Assembly: GCA_041736255.1 (NCBI GenBank)
Contig: JBGSTZ010000172.1
Location: 6,684 to 70,683 of the forward strand
Length of the DNA stretch: 64,000 bases
Direction of reading: 5' to 3'
DNA from: AVCC01 sp041736255
Lineage (GTDB): Bacteria; Pseudomonadota; Gammaproteobacteria; Burkholderiales; Burkholderiaceae_D
Shown here: positions 18,954 through 28,822 of the stretch, piece by piece
Numbering within the stretch: the stretch's first letter is position 1
Layout of the letters: every line of letters starts with the position of its first letter
Position numbers and translations under genes: made by a program
The notes under the pieces: generated by a model
Told to the model about the DNA's origin: nothing
Database searches by the model: none
The model's input: the letters and a program-made list of their open reading frames with translations, nothing else

Positions 18954-20189
18954 ATGATTAGACTTGGGTGGGTGGATTTTTCTTCCGATGACCGCACGCG
19001 CGTGCAAGAAGTTCTCGCTTTTCTCAAGGAACCGGGAACACTGGATGAACTGGGAATAGGTCAGGTTCGAGATGCCTTCTCGGACCTACTATTCCCGGGG
19101 TTTTCGACCATTCAGACCAAAGCGAGGTATTTCTTAGCGGTTCCACACATATTCCTCGATTGGGCAAATCTGTCTCCGAAGGAGCGTCGCAGTCGGCCAC
19201 TTGAGGAGTATTTAAAAAAAGCTGAAAACGAACTCGCCCAGTCGCTCAAGACGAATCATGCGTCTGCGGGGCTTCCTTTTGATGGCATTATCGGTCATAC
19301 AATGGTCGAATACGGCGGTGTGGCTCGCCGTCCATCATCCACCTATTGGAACGGACTGCGCCTTTTCAACATCGTTAATACGCCTAAGTCGCTCGCTGAA
19401 TTTTGCCGGGATTGGAAGCAAGATGACGGTGATTACAGCTCCGTGGATGCTGAAGAGGGGAATGATGACCCTGACCACCGTTTTGAGTCCGCTGTCAGCC
19501 GTCCTCCTGGTGCACGGAATACTTGGCGCGATGGGCTCACGCTCAAGCTTAATAAAGCTGAAGCAGATTTTTTATCCACACGTTTTTGTACTGTAAAAGA
19601 ATTGTCGGACTCCGTGGCCGGGCAACTGCTAACAGCAAAATTGGCTGACAAAGCCTTAGATTACCAACAGTTTGCTGCGTTCAGTGCCTGGGCTTCTCAA
19701 CAGCCTAGCCTAAGTTTAATTTCTCGCAAACGCATCGCCAGCGCTCAACGCTTTAGCGATGCAATCGAGGGCGCGCATATCATTTTCAATGAACTGCTTG
19801 CTCGTGAGCTTGAGGATGGCGACTTGGCTGAGCGGTGTGTGAAATATTTTGGGAGCTGGAGTGCGCGCGTCGCTCAATCAAATGTGTTTCATGGCGAAGC
19901 AGCACTGGAATGGTTGGGCGGGCCGCGTTCTATGGGAATAAAAGTGCGTCCGCAGACTGTCGACTTTCTAACTGACTGGAACGACGCAATGTGCAAGTCT
20001 CCGTCTGCGAAGAAGCTGGAGGAACTCGTTCGCGTGCAAGCATTAAGGAACAAACCGGGACGTTCTTTGCTTGTGCGTTTACCGCGCACTAAATCTCATT
20101 GGTATGGCATGAAGGAACTGGAATACCGATGGCCGACCGTGCGCGGCATGTTGCATGACGTAATTGAAGGTAAAAAATGCTCAATGTGA
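18954..20189 (+). CDS. DUF6361-like protein of a three-gene defence-type operon
   Basis: This 411-residue protein starts MIRLGWVDFSSDDRTRVQEV, continues EPGTLDELGIGQVRDAFSD and FPGFSTIQTKARYFLAVPHI, and fits the DUF6361 family. I chose ATG 18954 because the family homology begins there; in-frame starts at 18900 and 18861 would add a non-conserved leader. The molecular function is unknown. No catalytic motif is obvious, and the protein is helical with a conserved N-terminal block. The stop overlaps the PLD gene by 13 bases. Together with the PLD and helicase genes downstream it makes one transcription unit, so it probably acts in a complex with them. Confidence 0.82.
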   Translation: MIRLGWVDFSSDDRTRVQEVLAFLKEPGTLDELGIGQVRDAFSDLLFPGFSTIQTKARYFLAVPHIFLDWANLSPKERRSRPLEEYLKKAENELAQSLKTNHASAGLPFDGIIGHTMVEYGGVARRPSSTYWNGLRLFNIVNTPKSLAEFCRDWKQDDGDYSSVDAEEGNDDPDHRFESAVSRPPGARNTWRDGLTLKLNKAEADFLSTRFCTVKELSDSVAGQLLTAKLADKALDYQQFAAFSAWASQQPSLSLISRKRIASAQRFSDAIEGAHIIFNELLARELEDGDLAERCVKYFGSWSARVAQSNVFHGEAALEWLGGPRSMGIKVRPQTVDFLTDWNDAMCKSPSAKKLEELVRVQALRNKPGRSLLVRLPRTKSHWYGMKELEYRWPTVRGMLHDVIEGKKCSM

Positions 20190-21979
20190 CCGCTGACCGC
20201 CTAGACTACGGCGAACTGTTGCATTCTCCAGCCGGGTATAGATTGGACCTCGGCATAGCCACGACATTCTCGTTAGACCTTGAAGCCCTCGTGGCCGCGT
20301 CTATAGCGTTGAACCTCGACCAGACTCTTGAGGGTGACCTCTCTGGTGAGCGGTTAGCTTTACTGGAATCACTGGACCAGATGCAAGAGCGGCTCCTTGT
20401 GTTCTACCAAGAAGGGAACGTAAAGGTTCCTAAGACCTTCAATCGCTTATTCACGATGTTAGAACCGTTGCTTGTTCCCTCGGCAGCAATGGCGGGAGCC
20501 GCTGGGGCGTTTGCGTCATTTCATCCGAAAATCTGGTTGTTGCGCTTCACTCCGCAGAATACTAATAAGCCTGTTCTGCTCCGTCTAGTCGTGCTTTCTC
20601 GAAATCTGACTTTTGACAGGAGCTGGGATATCGCAGTGGCAATCGATGGCGAGGCGGTCAAGCTCGGGGGCAATTCTGACCCTCGTTTGGATGCCTTTTT
20701 GCGCTCTCTCACTGATATAGAAGAACATGCGGAGAGTATAACTAGCATGTGCAATACGCTCAAGGTCGTGAAGTGGAATGAGCCGGCTCTCTTCAATGAA
20801 CTGTCAATTCTCCCGGGTATTGCGCTAACCTCCGAGAATACTGCGATGACACCCATTGACCTGGAGGGAAAAATTGATGAGTTGCTGGTGGTCTCGCCGT
20901 TTGTAGATGCTGATGCTGCGAGCCTGCTGCAGGACCTTGGGCGCCGAACAAAAGGAAAGAAGACACTCATTAGCCGGTCCGACACGCTGGATGCAATCGG
21001 CGAGGCGATATTAGAGGGCTGGGAAGTAAAGTCGGTGTCAAAATTAATTGTGGACGGTGAAGAGCGCTTACACAAAGACGAGCCTTTACAGCAGGATTTG
21101 CATGCAAAGCTCGTCGTGGCAAAAACTTCATTAGGCGCGGTCTGGCACGTTGGTTCGGCCAACATGACCAATGCTGCGTTTGGACAGCCTTCTAAGAGAG
21201 TTCCTCCGCGAAATCGAGAGCTCATGTTGCGCTTGGTGGGTTCCAACGCTAAGGTTGGACCGCAAAAACTTCTGGATGAATGGGCCAAAACGAAAGTGTT
21301 CGCGGAGCATATCTTTAGTAATAACGTAATTGTCCCTGCCGAAGCTAATCCGGATTTCCGGAAAGCCATTTATGCGTTGACTTCGGCGAGCTGGAGCATT
21401 CACGCTGAACAGGTTAGTGAAGATAGTTATTTAGTTGAGCTCACGGTCTCGCCCTTGCCGAAGCTGCCCACCGGCTACCAGGTTAAGGTGGGGCTACTTT
21501 GTCGTCAGGCCACGAAGGAATTGGCCGCAACGCTTCGATGGAAGAAAGTCAGGTTGACCGATATAAGCGCTTTCGTACCCATCGAAATTACCTCAGTTGC
21601 AGACAAACTTAGCAAGACATTCGCAATTCAGGCATCGTTTAGCGTTGACCTTCTGGAAACACGCAAACGCGCTGTTTTCTTAGAGACGGTCGACTCGGGC
21701 GAAAAACTACTTAACTACCTCACACTACTCCTGGATACAGGCGCGTCCAAGGCAAAATGGTTACGGGCGGACGGCGACGGTTCTGAGATAGACATCTTTG
21801 GCCTTGGTGGCAATGGAGGACTGTACGAACAACTTCTCCGTGCTGCAGCTCGCGCACCTCACCGTTTGGGCAGGGCATTAACAGTATTCGAACGACTTCA
21901 CAATAAAGGCGTGCAGACTCCACCAGGTCTCGAGGAACTTTTTAAAGGGTTTGCCATTTTTTCAGAGGTTCAGAGGTGA
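20177..21979 (+). CDS. phospholipase-D-like protein with two HKD motifs
   Basis: This 600-residue protein carries two PLD-type half motifs: FHPKIW (His116, Lys118), followed by LSRNLTFDRSWD, and LHAKLVV (His309, Lys311), followed by HVGSANMTNAAFG. That is the layout of a pseudodimeric PLD-fold nuclease, the kind found in DISARM (DrmC) and other helicase-linked defence operons. The C-terminal 200 residues are beta-rich and unassigned. The gene overlaps both neighbours (13 bases upstream, 4 bases downstream), so expression is tightly coupled. It probably provides cleavage in a complex powered by the downstream helicase. Confidence in the fold is good; nuclease activity is inference. Confidence 0.85.
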   Translation: MLNVTADRLDYGELLHSPAGYRLDLGIATTFSLDLEALVAASIALNLDQTLEGDLSGERLALLESLDQMQERLLVFYQEGNVKVPKTFNRLFTMLEPLLVPSAAMAGAAGAFASFHPKIWLLRFTPQNTNKPVLLRLVVLSRNLTFDRSWDIAVAIDGEAVKLGGNSDPRLDAFLRSLTDIEEHAESITSMCNTLKVVKWNEPALFNELSILPGIALTSENTAMTPIDLEGKIDELLVVSPFVDADAASLLQDLGRRTKGKKTLISRSDTLDAIGEAILEGWEVKSVSKLIVDGEERLHKDEPLQQDLHAKLVVAKTSLGAVWHVGSANMTNAAFGQPSKRVPPRNRELMLRLVGSNAKVGPQKLLDEWAKTKVFAEHIFSNNVIVPAEANPDFRKAIYALTSASWSIHAEQVSEDSYLVELTVSPLPKLPTGYQVKVGLLCRQATKELAATLRWKKVRLTDISAFVPIEITSVADKLSKTFAIQASFSVDLLETRKRAVFLETVDSGEKLLNYLTLLLDTGASKAKWLRADGDGSEIDIFGLGGNGGLYEQLLRAAARAPHRLGRALTVFERLHNKGVQTPPGLEELFKGFAIFSEVQR

Positions 21980-24900
21980 ACCAAGGTGCTATCGACCATA
22001 TAAATAAATCCCTAGCTCAGCTCACCGATTTTCAGCGCGCTACCGTTGACGAGGCATTCCGCCTTATTGGCCCGAAAGGTCGTCCGTGTGGTCGCCTTCT
22101 GGTGGGTGACGAAGTCGGCCTTGGAAAGACTCTTGTCGCTCGCGGGTTAATTGCAAAATTTCTACTGGCGCGTGGCGAAATGAAGCGTCCGTTCCGTGTC
22201 GTCTACATTTGTTCCAATCTTGCGCTAGCTCAGGAGAACGCGAACAAGCTTGCTGTCTTTCGTGGCAAAGGGTCAGACCAATGGGTCAGTTCGCCGAGCT
22301 TTGGACGCCTTGCCGAATTGGGCCTGCAACAGGCTCCTTCACAAGAAGGATTGCTTCTGGAACTTTGTTCGCTCACTCCTGCGACTTCGTTTTCTTTGAC
22401 TAAAGGTGGGGGCAACGCGCGTGAGCGATACATTATCTGGCGTGCGGTGGCGGAATCGCCTTATGTTAGTGAGACGGATGAACTAGAGGAATTTTTCCGA
22501 AACGACGTTAGCCATTCTTGGATTATGGCGCGGGATTTCTACAATGCTGCGGGTGGACTTGAACAAGTAGCCAGGCAAGAATTTAGCGCTCGGCTCGGGG
22601 CGCCACCTCGACTCGATGACAAGGCGCTCGCGGCCGCGAAGGCGCTTCGCCTGAGCCTGCATTCCTGGCGCAGCTTGCTTCGGGGCGTCTCTGAACTACC
22701 AAAGAACAAGAAGAAGAATCAACCGCATCTTGAACGACAGGTTCGAGGACGAATTCGCGAGATGTTCGTTGAAGCATGCGCTCGGAATTTGAAGGCTGAC
22801 CTGTTTATCCTCGATGAGTTTCAGCGATTTCGCGACCTTATCAATGTTTCCTCTGACTCCGGAAGCTTAGAGGATAAGGTTTCGGAGGAGCAGGTCATCG
22901 CCCGGCGCGTACTACATGAAGGCGAAAACTACGCGACACTTTTGCTCTCTGCCACGCCGTTTAAGGCGCTGACGCACCTCGGAGAGGAAGAGGAAGGCAA
23001 AGCACACGCTCAGGAGCTTTCGGAACTCTTGAAATACCTTTGCGGGTCCGACCAAAAAATTGTCCGACGCTATGAGCGCGCGCGGGAGGCTCTGCTCGCG
23101 GACATCCTCTCCCTTCCGGAGAGTCCACTAGCTGCGAATAGTCTTAAAAGCGAGGCAAAGGTGGCCGTCGAATCCCTGCTACGCACTTTTATTTGCCGAA
23201 CTGAAAGAGCTGGCATCGAGCCTGATATTGAGCGCATCTTCTGCAACGTTCAGACCAAGCACAGCGTACCCAGCCCGACGGAAGTCAAGGAGTTCATCGC
23301 ACTTGACCGACTCTCGGAGGCGCTGAAGGAAGCATCCGTTGGGAACCCAGGCGTTGACGTAATGAAACTCCACAAGGCTGCGCCCTGGTGCTTATCCTTT
23401 CTCGGCGGTTACCAGTTGCGAGAGAGCCTGCGTAAAAATCGGGGTGATTCCCGGGTTTCAGCGGCTTTGCAAGCCGCCAACGATGCATGGATTCCAGCTG
23501 ATAAATTTGACGAGTACCGAGTTAATCTTAGTCGCGACGCACCTAGCGCAAGATTTAAGCAAGTCTTGGACGCGGCCGCTCCGGAGGGGGCGGAGAGGCT
23601 ACTTTGGGTTCCGCCAGCTATGCCGCACTACGGCGGCGAGGGTCCCTTTAAAGGAAAGGAAAATTTCAGCAAGACGCTTCTGTTTTCGTCACTTGTATTG
23701 GCACCACGGGCACTGAGCAGCTATGTCTCTTACGAGTGCGAGCGAAGGCTCCTTCTCGCGCGTGGAAAGACATTGCCAAAGAAATCGCCCTATTTCAAGA
23801 GCCGTGATGAGTTGACACGAATGTTTCGATTTGGTGCTCTATCGCTATCAACAGCTTGGGGCCTTGTATATCCATCGGCAAGGCTCAGCGCTATCCAGCT
23901 TGCCGGCGAGGATGCGGGGCTAAACGAGCTGAGATGCCGAATCGATAGGGAACTTGCTCCTGACTTTAAGCAACTGTGCTCGACATTTGGTAAGGGTAAG
24001 TCTACCAAGAAGACATCTTGGTATGTCTACGCGCCCATTCTGCTCGATTGGCTTTCGGACGATGGGAAGGCGCATGTACGGCAATGGGCAAGTTCGATGA
24101 GGAAAGTTTCGGGAAGTTCTGAAATGAGAAAATCTCAAGTTGTACGTTTGCTGCAAGTGCTCGAAGAAAAGAAACTTGAACTTGGGGAGCCGCCAAGCGA
24201 CCTCAAGCGCTACTTAGTAGACCTTGCCATTGGAGGTGCCGGTGTTTGCATGCACCGAAGTATACACACAGCATGGAAGGGGGCCGCTCATACTGAGACC
24301 GTAGAGTCTGAGAACATCCTGGCCGGCGCAACAGACGCGGCATTGTCCTTCCTAAACAAGATGACCCGCATCGAATCTCAACGTGTAATACGAGCTGTTT
24401 GCGGCTCTGAGAAGCCTTGGATTGCGGTAGCGCGCTACAGCACTATGGGTAACCTACAAGCCGTTTTCGACGAATACGTGCACCTGCTGAAGTCAATTCA
24501 CAGGACACTAGCGGATTCCTTAGACGCATTTAAGGTCGCTGTCGACACGGGGGCCGTCTCGGTGACAGCCCAAACCCAGCTTCCGGTGGAAAAGGGAGAC
24601 ACACGCTACGATGTTCGATTTCACTGCCACTACGCCGTGCCACTCGGTAATCAGAAGAGTACGGATGAAGCCGGTGTTAGCCGAATCACGAATGCGCGAG
24701 CTGCGTTTAACTCGCCGTTCTGGCCCTTCATGCTCAACTCGACATCTATCGGTCAGGAAGGGCTTGATTTCCATTGGTACTGCCGCCGCATAGTGCATTG
24801 GAGCTTGCCGCCGAACCCAATTGACTTGGAACAGCGCGAGGGTCGAATCAATCGCTACAAATCTTTAGTTGTTCGCCAGCGGATTGCCGAGACATATGGC

Positions 24901-25245
24901 CAGAATATGGGCGCGTCGCGGCCGTCCGATGTTTGGTCGGCGTTGTTTGAAGCCGCCCAATCTAATGACCGTCGCTCGGACCTTGTGCCGTTTTGGCACG
25001 CGCCAGAAGGGACCGCCAAAATCGAGCGGATTGTCCCGATGATGCCATTCAGTTTCGAACTGACGCGCTTATACGAGGTTCTGCGAATTCTTTCGCTGTA
25101 CCGGCTGTCATTCGGTCAACCTCGTCAGCAGGAGCTTGTTGAAAATCTGCTCAGGCGACAGTACAGCGAGCCAGACCTCGTTGAAATTCGTCGTGCCTTG
25201 CTCATCGACCTCGCCCCTATGAACTATCGAATACAAAAAAAGTAA
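21976..25245 (+). CDS. large SNF2/DEAD-type helicase of the DUF6361-PLD operon
   Basis: This 1089-residue superfamily II helicase has Walker A LLVGDEVGLGKT (41-52), motif II ILDEFQRF (DEFQ, 280-283), motif III LLLSATPFKALT (about 322-333) and motifs V/VI TSIGQEGLDFHWYCRR, then DLEQREGRINRYKS (about 935-965). A long insertion of about 500 residues separates motif III from motif V, much larger than in ordinary helicases, and may hold partner-binding domains. Start GTG 21976 overlaps the PLD stop (GTGA). It is last in the three-gene operon. It is probably a DNA translocase that drives the PLD nuclease. The role in phage or plasmid defence is inferred from gene content and genomic setting. Confidence 0.88.
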   Translation: MNQGAIDHINKSLAQLTDFQRATVDEAFRLIGPKGRPCGRLLVGDEVGLGKTLVARGLIAKFLLARGEMKRPFRVVYICSNLALAQENANKLAVFRGKGSDQWVSSPSFGRLAELGLQQAPSQEGLLLELCSLTPATSFSLTKGGGNARERYIIWRAVAESPYVSETDELEEFFRNDVSHSWIMARDFYNAAGGLEQVARQEFSARLGAPPRLDDKALAAAKALRLSLHSWRSLLRGVSELPKNKKKNQPHLERQVRGRIREMFVEACARNLKADLFILDEFQRFRDLINVSSDSGSLEDKVSEEQVIARRVLHEGENYATLLLSATPFKALTHLGEEEEGKAHAQELSELLKYLCGSDQKIVRRYERAREALLADILSLPESPLAANSLKSEAKVAVESLLRTFICRTERAGIEPDIERIFCNVQTKHSVPSPTEVKEFIALDRLSEALKEASVGNPGVDVMKLHKAAPWCLSFLGGYQLRESLRKNRGDSRVSAALQAANDAWIPADKFDEYRVNLSRDAPSARFKQVLDAAAPEGAERLLWVPPAMPHYGGEGPFKGKENFSKTLLFSSLVLAPRALSSYVSYECERRLLLARGKTLPKKSPYFKSRDELTRMFRFGALSLSTAWGLVYPSARLSAIQLAGEDAGLNELRCRIDRELAPDFKQLCSTFGKGKSTKKTSWYVYAPILLDWLSDDGKAHVRQWASSMRKVSGSSEMRKSQVVRLLQVLEEKKLELGEPPSDLKRYLVDLAIGGAGVCMHRSIHTAWKGAAHTETVESENILAGATDAALSFLNKMTRIESQRVIRAVCGSEKPWIAVARYSTMGNLQAVFDEYVHLLKSIHRTLADSLDAFKVAVDTGAVSVTAQTQLPVEKGDTRYDVRFHCHYAVPLGNQKSTDEAGVSRITNARAAFNSPFWPFMLNSTSIGQEGLDFHWYCRRIVHWSLPPNPIDLEQREGRINRYKSLVVRQRIAETYGQNMGASRPSDVWSALFEAAQSNDRRSDLVPFWHAPEGTAKIERIVPMMPFSFELTRLYEVLRILSLYRLSFGQPRQQELVENLLRRQYSEPDLVEIRRALLIDLAPMNYRIQKK

Positions 25246-25595
25246 TCCTGGCGTCAGCGGTGTTTGCGTCGACGAAGCTTTGACCTGTGCTACCGATTTT
25301 CCATGACTACGTCAATGGCCAGAAAACCATTCGCTGTATCCGTTCCCCGGGTTTTGAGCTGGGCCGTTGGAATCGGTATCCTAGGTTAGTTTGACGGCGG
25401 CGCCAACAGGCCGGCTGCATGGACCGGACACGACGAGCGCTTCATTTGGTTCCTTATTAACCCGACATTGACACATCAAATAATATATTTTCAAAAATAC
25501 CGAATACATTTAAATAAAAATGAATCCGTTAGCTACAAGTCTTAGGACCGAATAAAACCGCTCAGCATTTACAACACCACACTGGAGATTCACAA
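25246..25595. other. intergenic, AT-rich toward 3' end
   Basis: No gene is visible. The 25440-25560 stretch is strongly AT-rich and probably carries the promoter for the small downstream gene. Confidence 0.4.
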
Positions 25596-25868
25596 ATGAC
25601 AATCAAAATCAAAAACTTATCCTTGGCCGACGATGGAATATTGTCGTGGATGGTCATAGACGATGATGAAGATAATCGCGTGAAGATGCGCACAAATGAA
25701 CGCGGCGAAGGCATGTGGGCTGCGCCCAGCAACAGCTGGACCATCGACGCCGAAGGTGACCGTCACCAGAATTACAGCTGGCAGCAACAGAGCGGCACTG
25801 GTCAATTCAGTCTATGCGGGTGCGCTCCAAGTGCCGCGCGGGGTCGAATCCTACATGCACTCTGCTAA
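25596..25868 (+). CDS. small hypothetical protein, possibly frameshifted at its end
   Basis: A 90-codon ORF with a CTGGAG ribosome site. The first 70 residues look like a genuine small acidic beta-rich protein (IKIKNLSLADDGILSWMVID, then NERGEGMWAAPSNSW). The last 18 residues are Cys/Ala/Arg-rich and unlike the rest. A shift near 25805 would continue the protein in another frame to 25932 (VYAGALQVPRGVESYMHS and onward). Either ending is possible. No family recognised. Confidence 0.5.
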   Translation: MTIKIKNLSLADDGILSWMVIDDDEDNRVKMRTNERGEGMWAAPSNSWTIDAEGDRHQNYSWQQQSGTGQFSLCGCAPSAARGRILHALC

Positions 25869-26083
25869 TACTTTCTCCAACAGCCCCGATAAACGGGGCG
25901 GTTGCAACATGTTTATAGAAAAACATCACTAAAAGACTGAATTGCCCAAATTCTGGCCGGCCATCTCGATTTCCCCGTGCGAGACTGTAACCATATCCAT
26001 TTTGTCTATATGTTGACCTAATTTTCAGCACAAATAAATTTCGTCGCTGTACTTGATTCCTCAACCAGATTCTGGAATCAACA

Positions 26084-26758
26084 ATGAACTCAGCAATTTG
26101 TAATTCGATAATCAACGAACTTCCGCGCGACAAGTATGGCGCCCTCAAAATGTCTGAAGTTCTGTCGTCGGAACTACAAGTTCAGGTAAAAGCACTCCTC
26201 GATGAGGCTATCAATGCTGGGCACCTGCCAGCCGCGTTCATTAGCCGAGGAAAGAAAGAATTCGAGTGTTTGAACCTAGACATCTATGACGTACTGGTAT
26301 TTCGTGGCCGGGTCAAATCGTTGATAGTGCAAGCAAGAAGCTTTTGGAAGCATCTTCAAAAAGGCTACACACGGTCCGGAAAGGACTACCACCTCGTCAC
26401 TCGCTGCGGCCGAAAAACCACAGTTTCGGACGTCGACAAGGCTACGTGTGCGAAACGGGCGAAGAACACCACTTCGTTTGGCCAGTTGGTCAAGCACTAC
26501 CTTGGCATCTCTGTAGTCGCTTGCAAGAAGCCCAACATACCAGTCTTGAACGCGTACGAAGAGCTGGTCAGGACATCCGATGGGCAACTCGTGAGCGCGG
26601 TCGATGGGTCCGCATATAAAAAGGGGGAGTCGTGCTCGTATTTAATTAAGCCTGGCCCCTACGGCCCTGGGGTCTGCTACTACATATGCAAGAAATTTGC
26701 GGTCGATAACACAAAAAGTTGGAACAAGTTCGCTGCAAGCGTGGCACCTGGTAAATAG
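26084..26758 (+). CDS. hypothetical protein, 224 aa
   Basis: An intact ORF with good coding character, preceded by a weak GGAA site. The protein is basic, with several cysteines (positions about 6, 64, 112, 126, 164 and others) and a lysine-rich C-terminus. No conserved catalytic motif is recognised. The N-terminal half (LQVQVKALLDEAINAGHLPA) is helical. It stands alone between short intergenic stretches. Function unknown. Confidence 0.6.
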   Translation: MNSAICNSIINELPRDKYGALKMSEVLSSELQVQVKALLDEAINAGHLPAAFISRGKKEFECLNLDIYDVLVFRGRVKSLIVQARSFWKHLQKGYTRSGKDYHLVTRCGRKTTVSDVDKATCAKRAKNTTSFGQLVKHYLGISVVACKKPNIPVLNAYEELVRTSDGQLVSAVDGSAYKKGESCSYLIKPGPYGPGVCYYICKKFAVDNTKSWNKFAASVAPGK

Positions 26759-27263
26759 CGGGTTCTGTGTGAAGTGAAAGTCGGAGTCAAAAAAATTGTA
26801 TATGGCAGCGGCAAGTGGGCTGCATCGCGGTTACGCGTAATTGAAAAATTGGCCCCCGCGAAAATTGATGGTGATGATGACGTTGATGAGTGACTTGCAC
26901 CGATTGAGGTAAAGAGTGCGCTGGTAGCTTAGTCCATTGCAAGAAGGCAGCGAAGGCGGGACTAAGATAAACGTCTGGCCATCCTGGGGACACTGTGCTG
27001 GACTCGTCACAACGCCCATGTGGTGTCCGGGGTACATGAGGACCAACTCCAACGTGGTCATGTTCAGCTAAAATGCACGGTCACGAAACACCGAAATGTC
27101 TAGCTGATGCCTCAACGGTGCCGTCGGCATAACGTGTGACCGTATGAAGGTAAGACGGTGCGTCTACACATCAGCACGGACCAGGTCCACTGTCCGACGA
27201 GTCTCGTCACTCGGGCATCATGTCAGAACTGCGTCGGGCCACTGTCAGGATTGAGGAAATACG
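26759..27263. other. intergenic, nothing recognised
   Basis: About 500 bases without a credible ORF, RNA gene or repeat. The last few bases (GAGGAAATACG before 27264) are the ribosome site of the next gene. Confidence 0.4.
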
Positions 27264-27608
27264 ATGCAAGGCTTTGCGATAAACGGGACAATGTTGCATG
27301 AAGTGCGGATGTTGATGGAGTCGTATCAAAAGGGCACAATTAGCTCTCTGTCCTACCCGAAGAGCAGAATTCTCTTCACGGTTGAAGGACAAGAAATTCG
27401 GCTGTCATTTCCTGCGATGCTGGCCGTTGAGCTATACCGTTCTGGGATACTCCCGCAAAATGTGGAGGACGAATTTTCAGTCAGCATTAGCGGAAAGAAC
27501 GTGGGCAATTATCGGGTCATGGACTTCAGATACCCGAACACATTCGGACGCCATGGCGATGACATTTCGATAGTCTTGACGAGAGCTATTGGCGTCTTGC
27601 AACCGTAA
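27264..27608 (+). CDS. hypothetical protein, 114 aa
   Basis: An intact small ORF with a strong GAGGAAA ribosome site. The middle (SRILFTVEGQEIRLSFPAML) is beta-rich; the rest is mixed. No family recognised. It precedes the IHF-like gene by about 45-335 bases depending on that gene's start. Confidence 0.6.
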   Translation: MQGFAINGTMLHEVRMLMESYQKGTISSLSYPKSRILFTVEGQEIRLSFPAMLAVELYRSGILPQNVEDEFSVSISGKNVGNYRVMDFRYPNTFGRHGDDISIVLTRAIGVLQP

Positions 27609-27943
27609 AAATACTTCAAGCCGCCTGCAGTTGTCTCGACGGCAAAGCATACTTGAATCCCGCCTGGGCCTCTCAGAAGTTCAAACATAGCGGAAGACGA
27701 CGACTTGCTCTGCGCAACAAAATGACCAAACGTCAACGAAGCGCGGTCAAGAAGCGAAGTCTAAATTCAATTTGGGAGCGACACGTGGCACCAACCGATT
27801 TGATGCAGGAGCACAGCAGGACTACGACGTTTTCTGGCAACCACGAATTTTCCACCGAGGCAGTATCCGCACAGGACGGAAGCTTCAGGCGACCATCGGC
27901 GCCAGTCATGGCTCCCCACGATGCTGGCCAAGACTCACCCACG

Positions 27944-28228
27944 ATGACGAAGGCCGACCTCGCCGAACCCTTGTTTGAGCATGTCGGTTTGAACAAGCGC
28001 GAAGCAAAGGACATAGTGGAGACCTTCTTCAAAAAAATCAGTGATTCCCTTGAACGAGGCGAATCCGTCAAACTGACAGGGTTCGGGAATTTTCAGCTCC
28101 GCGACAAGGTCTCGCGGCCAGGCCGCAACCCAAAGACAGGCGTCGAGGTGAACATTCCAGCGCGACGCATCGTGACATTCCATGCGAGCCAAAAGCTCAA
28201 AAGTGCAATCGACGAATCTTCAATATAG
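27944..28228 (+). CDS. accessory integration host factor alpha-like protein
   Basis: A DNABII-family histone-like protein that bends DNA as a heterodimer with IHF-beta. From ATG 27944 it reads MTKADLAEPLFEHVGLNKRE, then VKLTGFGNFQLRDK, PGRNPKTG (the DNA-intercalating arm with its conserved proline) and VTFHASQKLKSAID. This is IHF-alpha (VGLNKREAKDIVETFF) rather than HU. The same frame is open back to 27653, so a product with up to 97 extra N-terminal residues is possible; that leader is low-complexity and unlike IHF. It is probably an island-encoded copy helping recombination or replication of the element, in addition to the chromosomal ihfA. Confidence 0.85.
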   Translation: MTKADLAEPLFEHVGLNKREAKDIVETFFKKISDSLERGESVKLTGFGNFQLRDKVSRPGRNPKTGVEVNIPARRIVTFHASQKLKSAIDESSI

Positions 28229-28317
28229 AGCACGCCAGAATACGCCGTTAAAAATAACCACGCTTAGAACGGCGGCCAGCCCTTCCGTATTCCTCGAAGT
28301 AGCCAACGCGAAACCAG

Positions 28318-28707
28318 ATGACAGCACTATTTTTCTTGCTCCGAAAGCCCTCCCTCCCCGTCATCATTGACATGGGCACTGAACTGATTGGAGCTAAGAG
28401 CTGGGGCGCATGCGAGAAGCAACTTATGAACGTGACTTTTGCAGACATGCTGCCACGAAACGTCATAGATGCGACTGCCGAGGCGTTTTCCCTGTATCCG
28501 GAGCAAATGGTTTTTTCCCCTCTAACGCTCAAGAAACGGTGGAGCAAGGCAGAAATTATTGGCCTCTACAACAATGTGAGGGGACCTGGGCGGCCAGAGT
28601 ATCCGGCCACATCGCTTAGCAACAAGAGCTTAGAGAAAGTAATTAAGGACATCGTCGAGTTGCTCGTTGCACCAGTACATCCCCCGGCGCTGCCCCGCGA
28701 AAAATAA
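28318..28707 (+). CDS. hypothetical protein, 129 aa
   Basis: An intact ORF with plausible coding character. The in-frame ATG at 28372 (MGTELIGAKSWGACEKQ) is a possible alternative start, since no clear ribosome site precedes 28318. The C-terminal half is helical. No family recognised. Confidence 0.5.
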   Translation: MTALFFLLRKPSLPVIIDMGTELIGAKSWGACEKQLMNVTFADMLPRNVIDATAEAFSLYPEQMVFSPLTLKKRWSKAEIIGLYNNVRGPGRPEYPATSLSNKSLEKVIKDIVELLVAPVHPPALPREK

Positions 28708-28822
28708 GATAAATCGTTTGTTTTATATTCGCTGCAATAACAAAAATAATACGCTTTAGCCGAGGGGGCTTGTACGGACGCGCATGGCATCAACATAACA
28801 ATTTCGAGGCACATCACGACCA

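Noticed and set aside
18954..25245. Calling the DUF6361-PLD-helicase operon DISARM
   Set aside because: DrmB (DUF1998), DrmA-type helicase and a clear operon methylase are missing; only the PLD and helicase ideas are shared.
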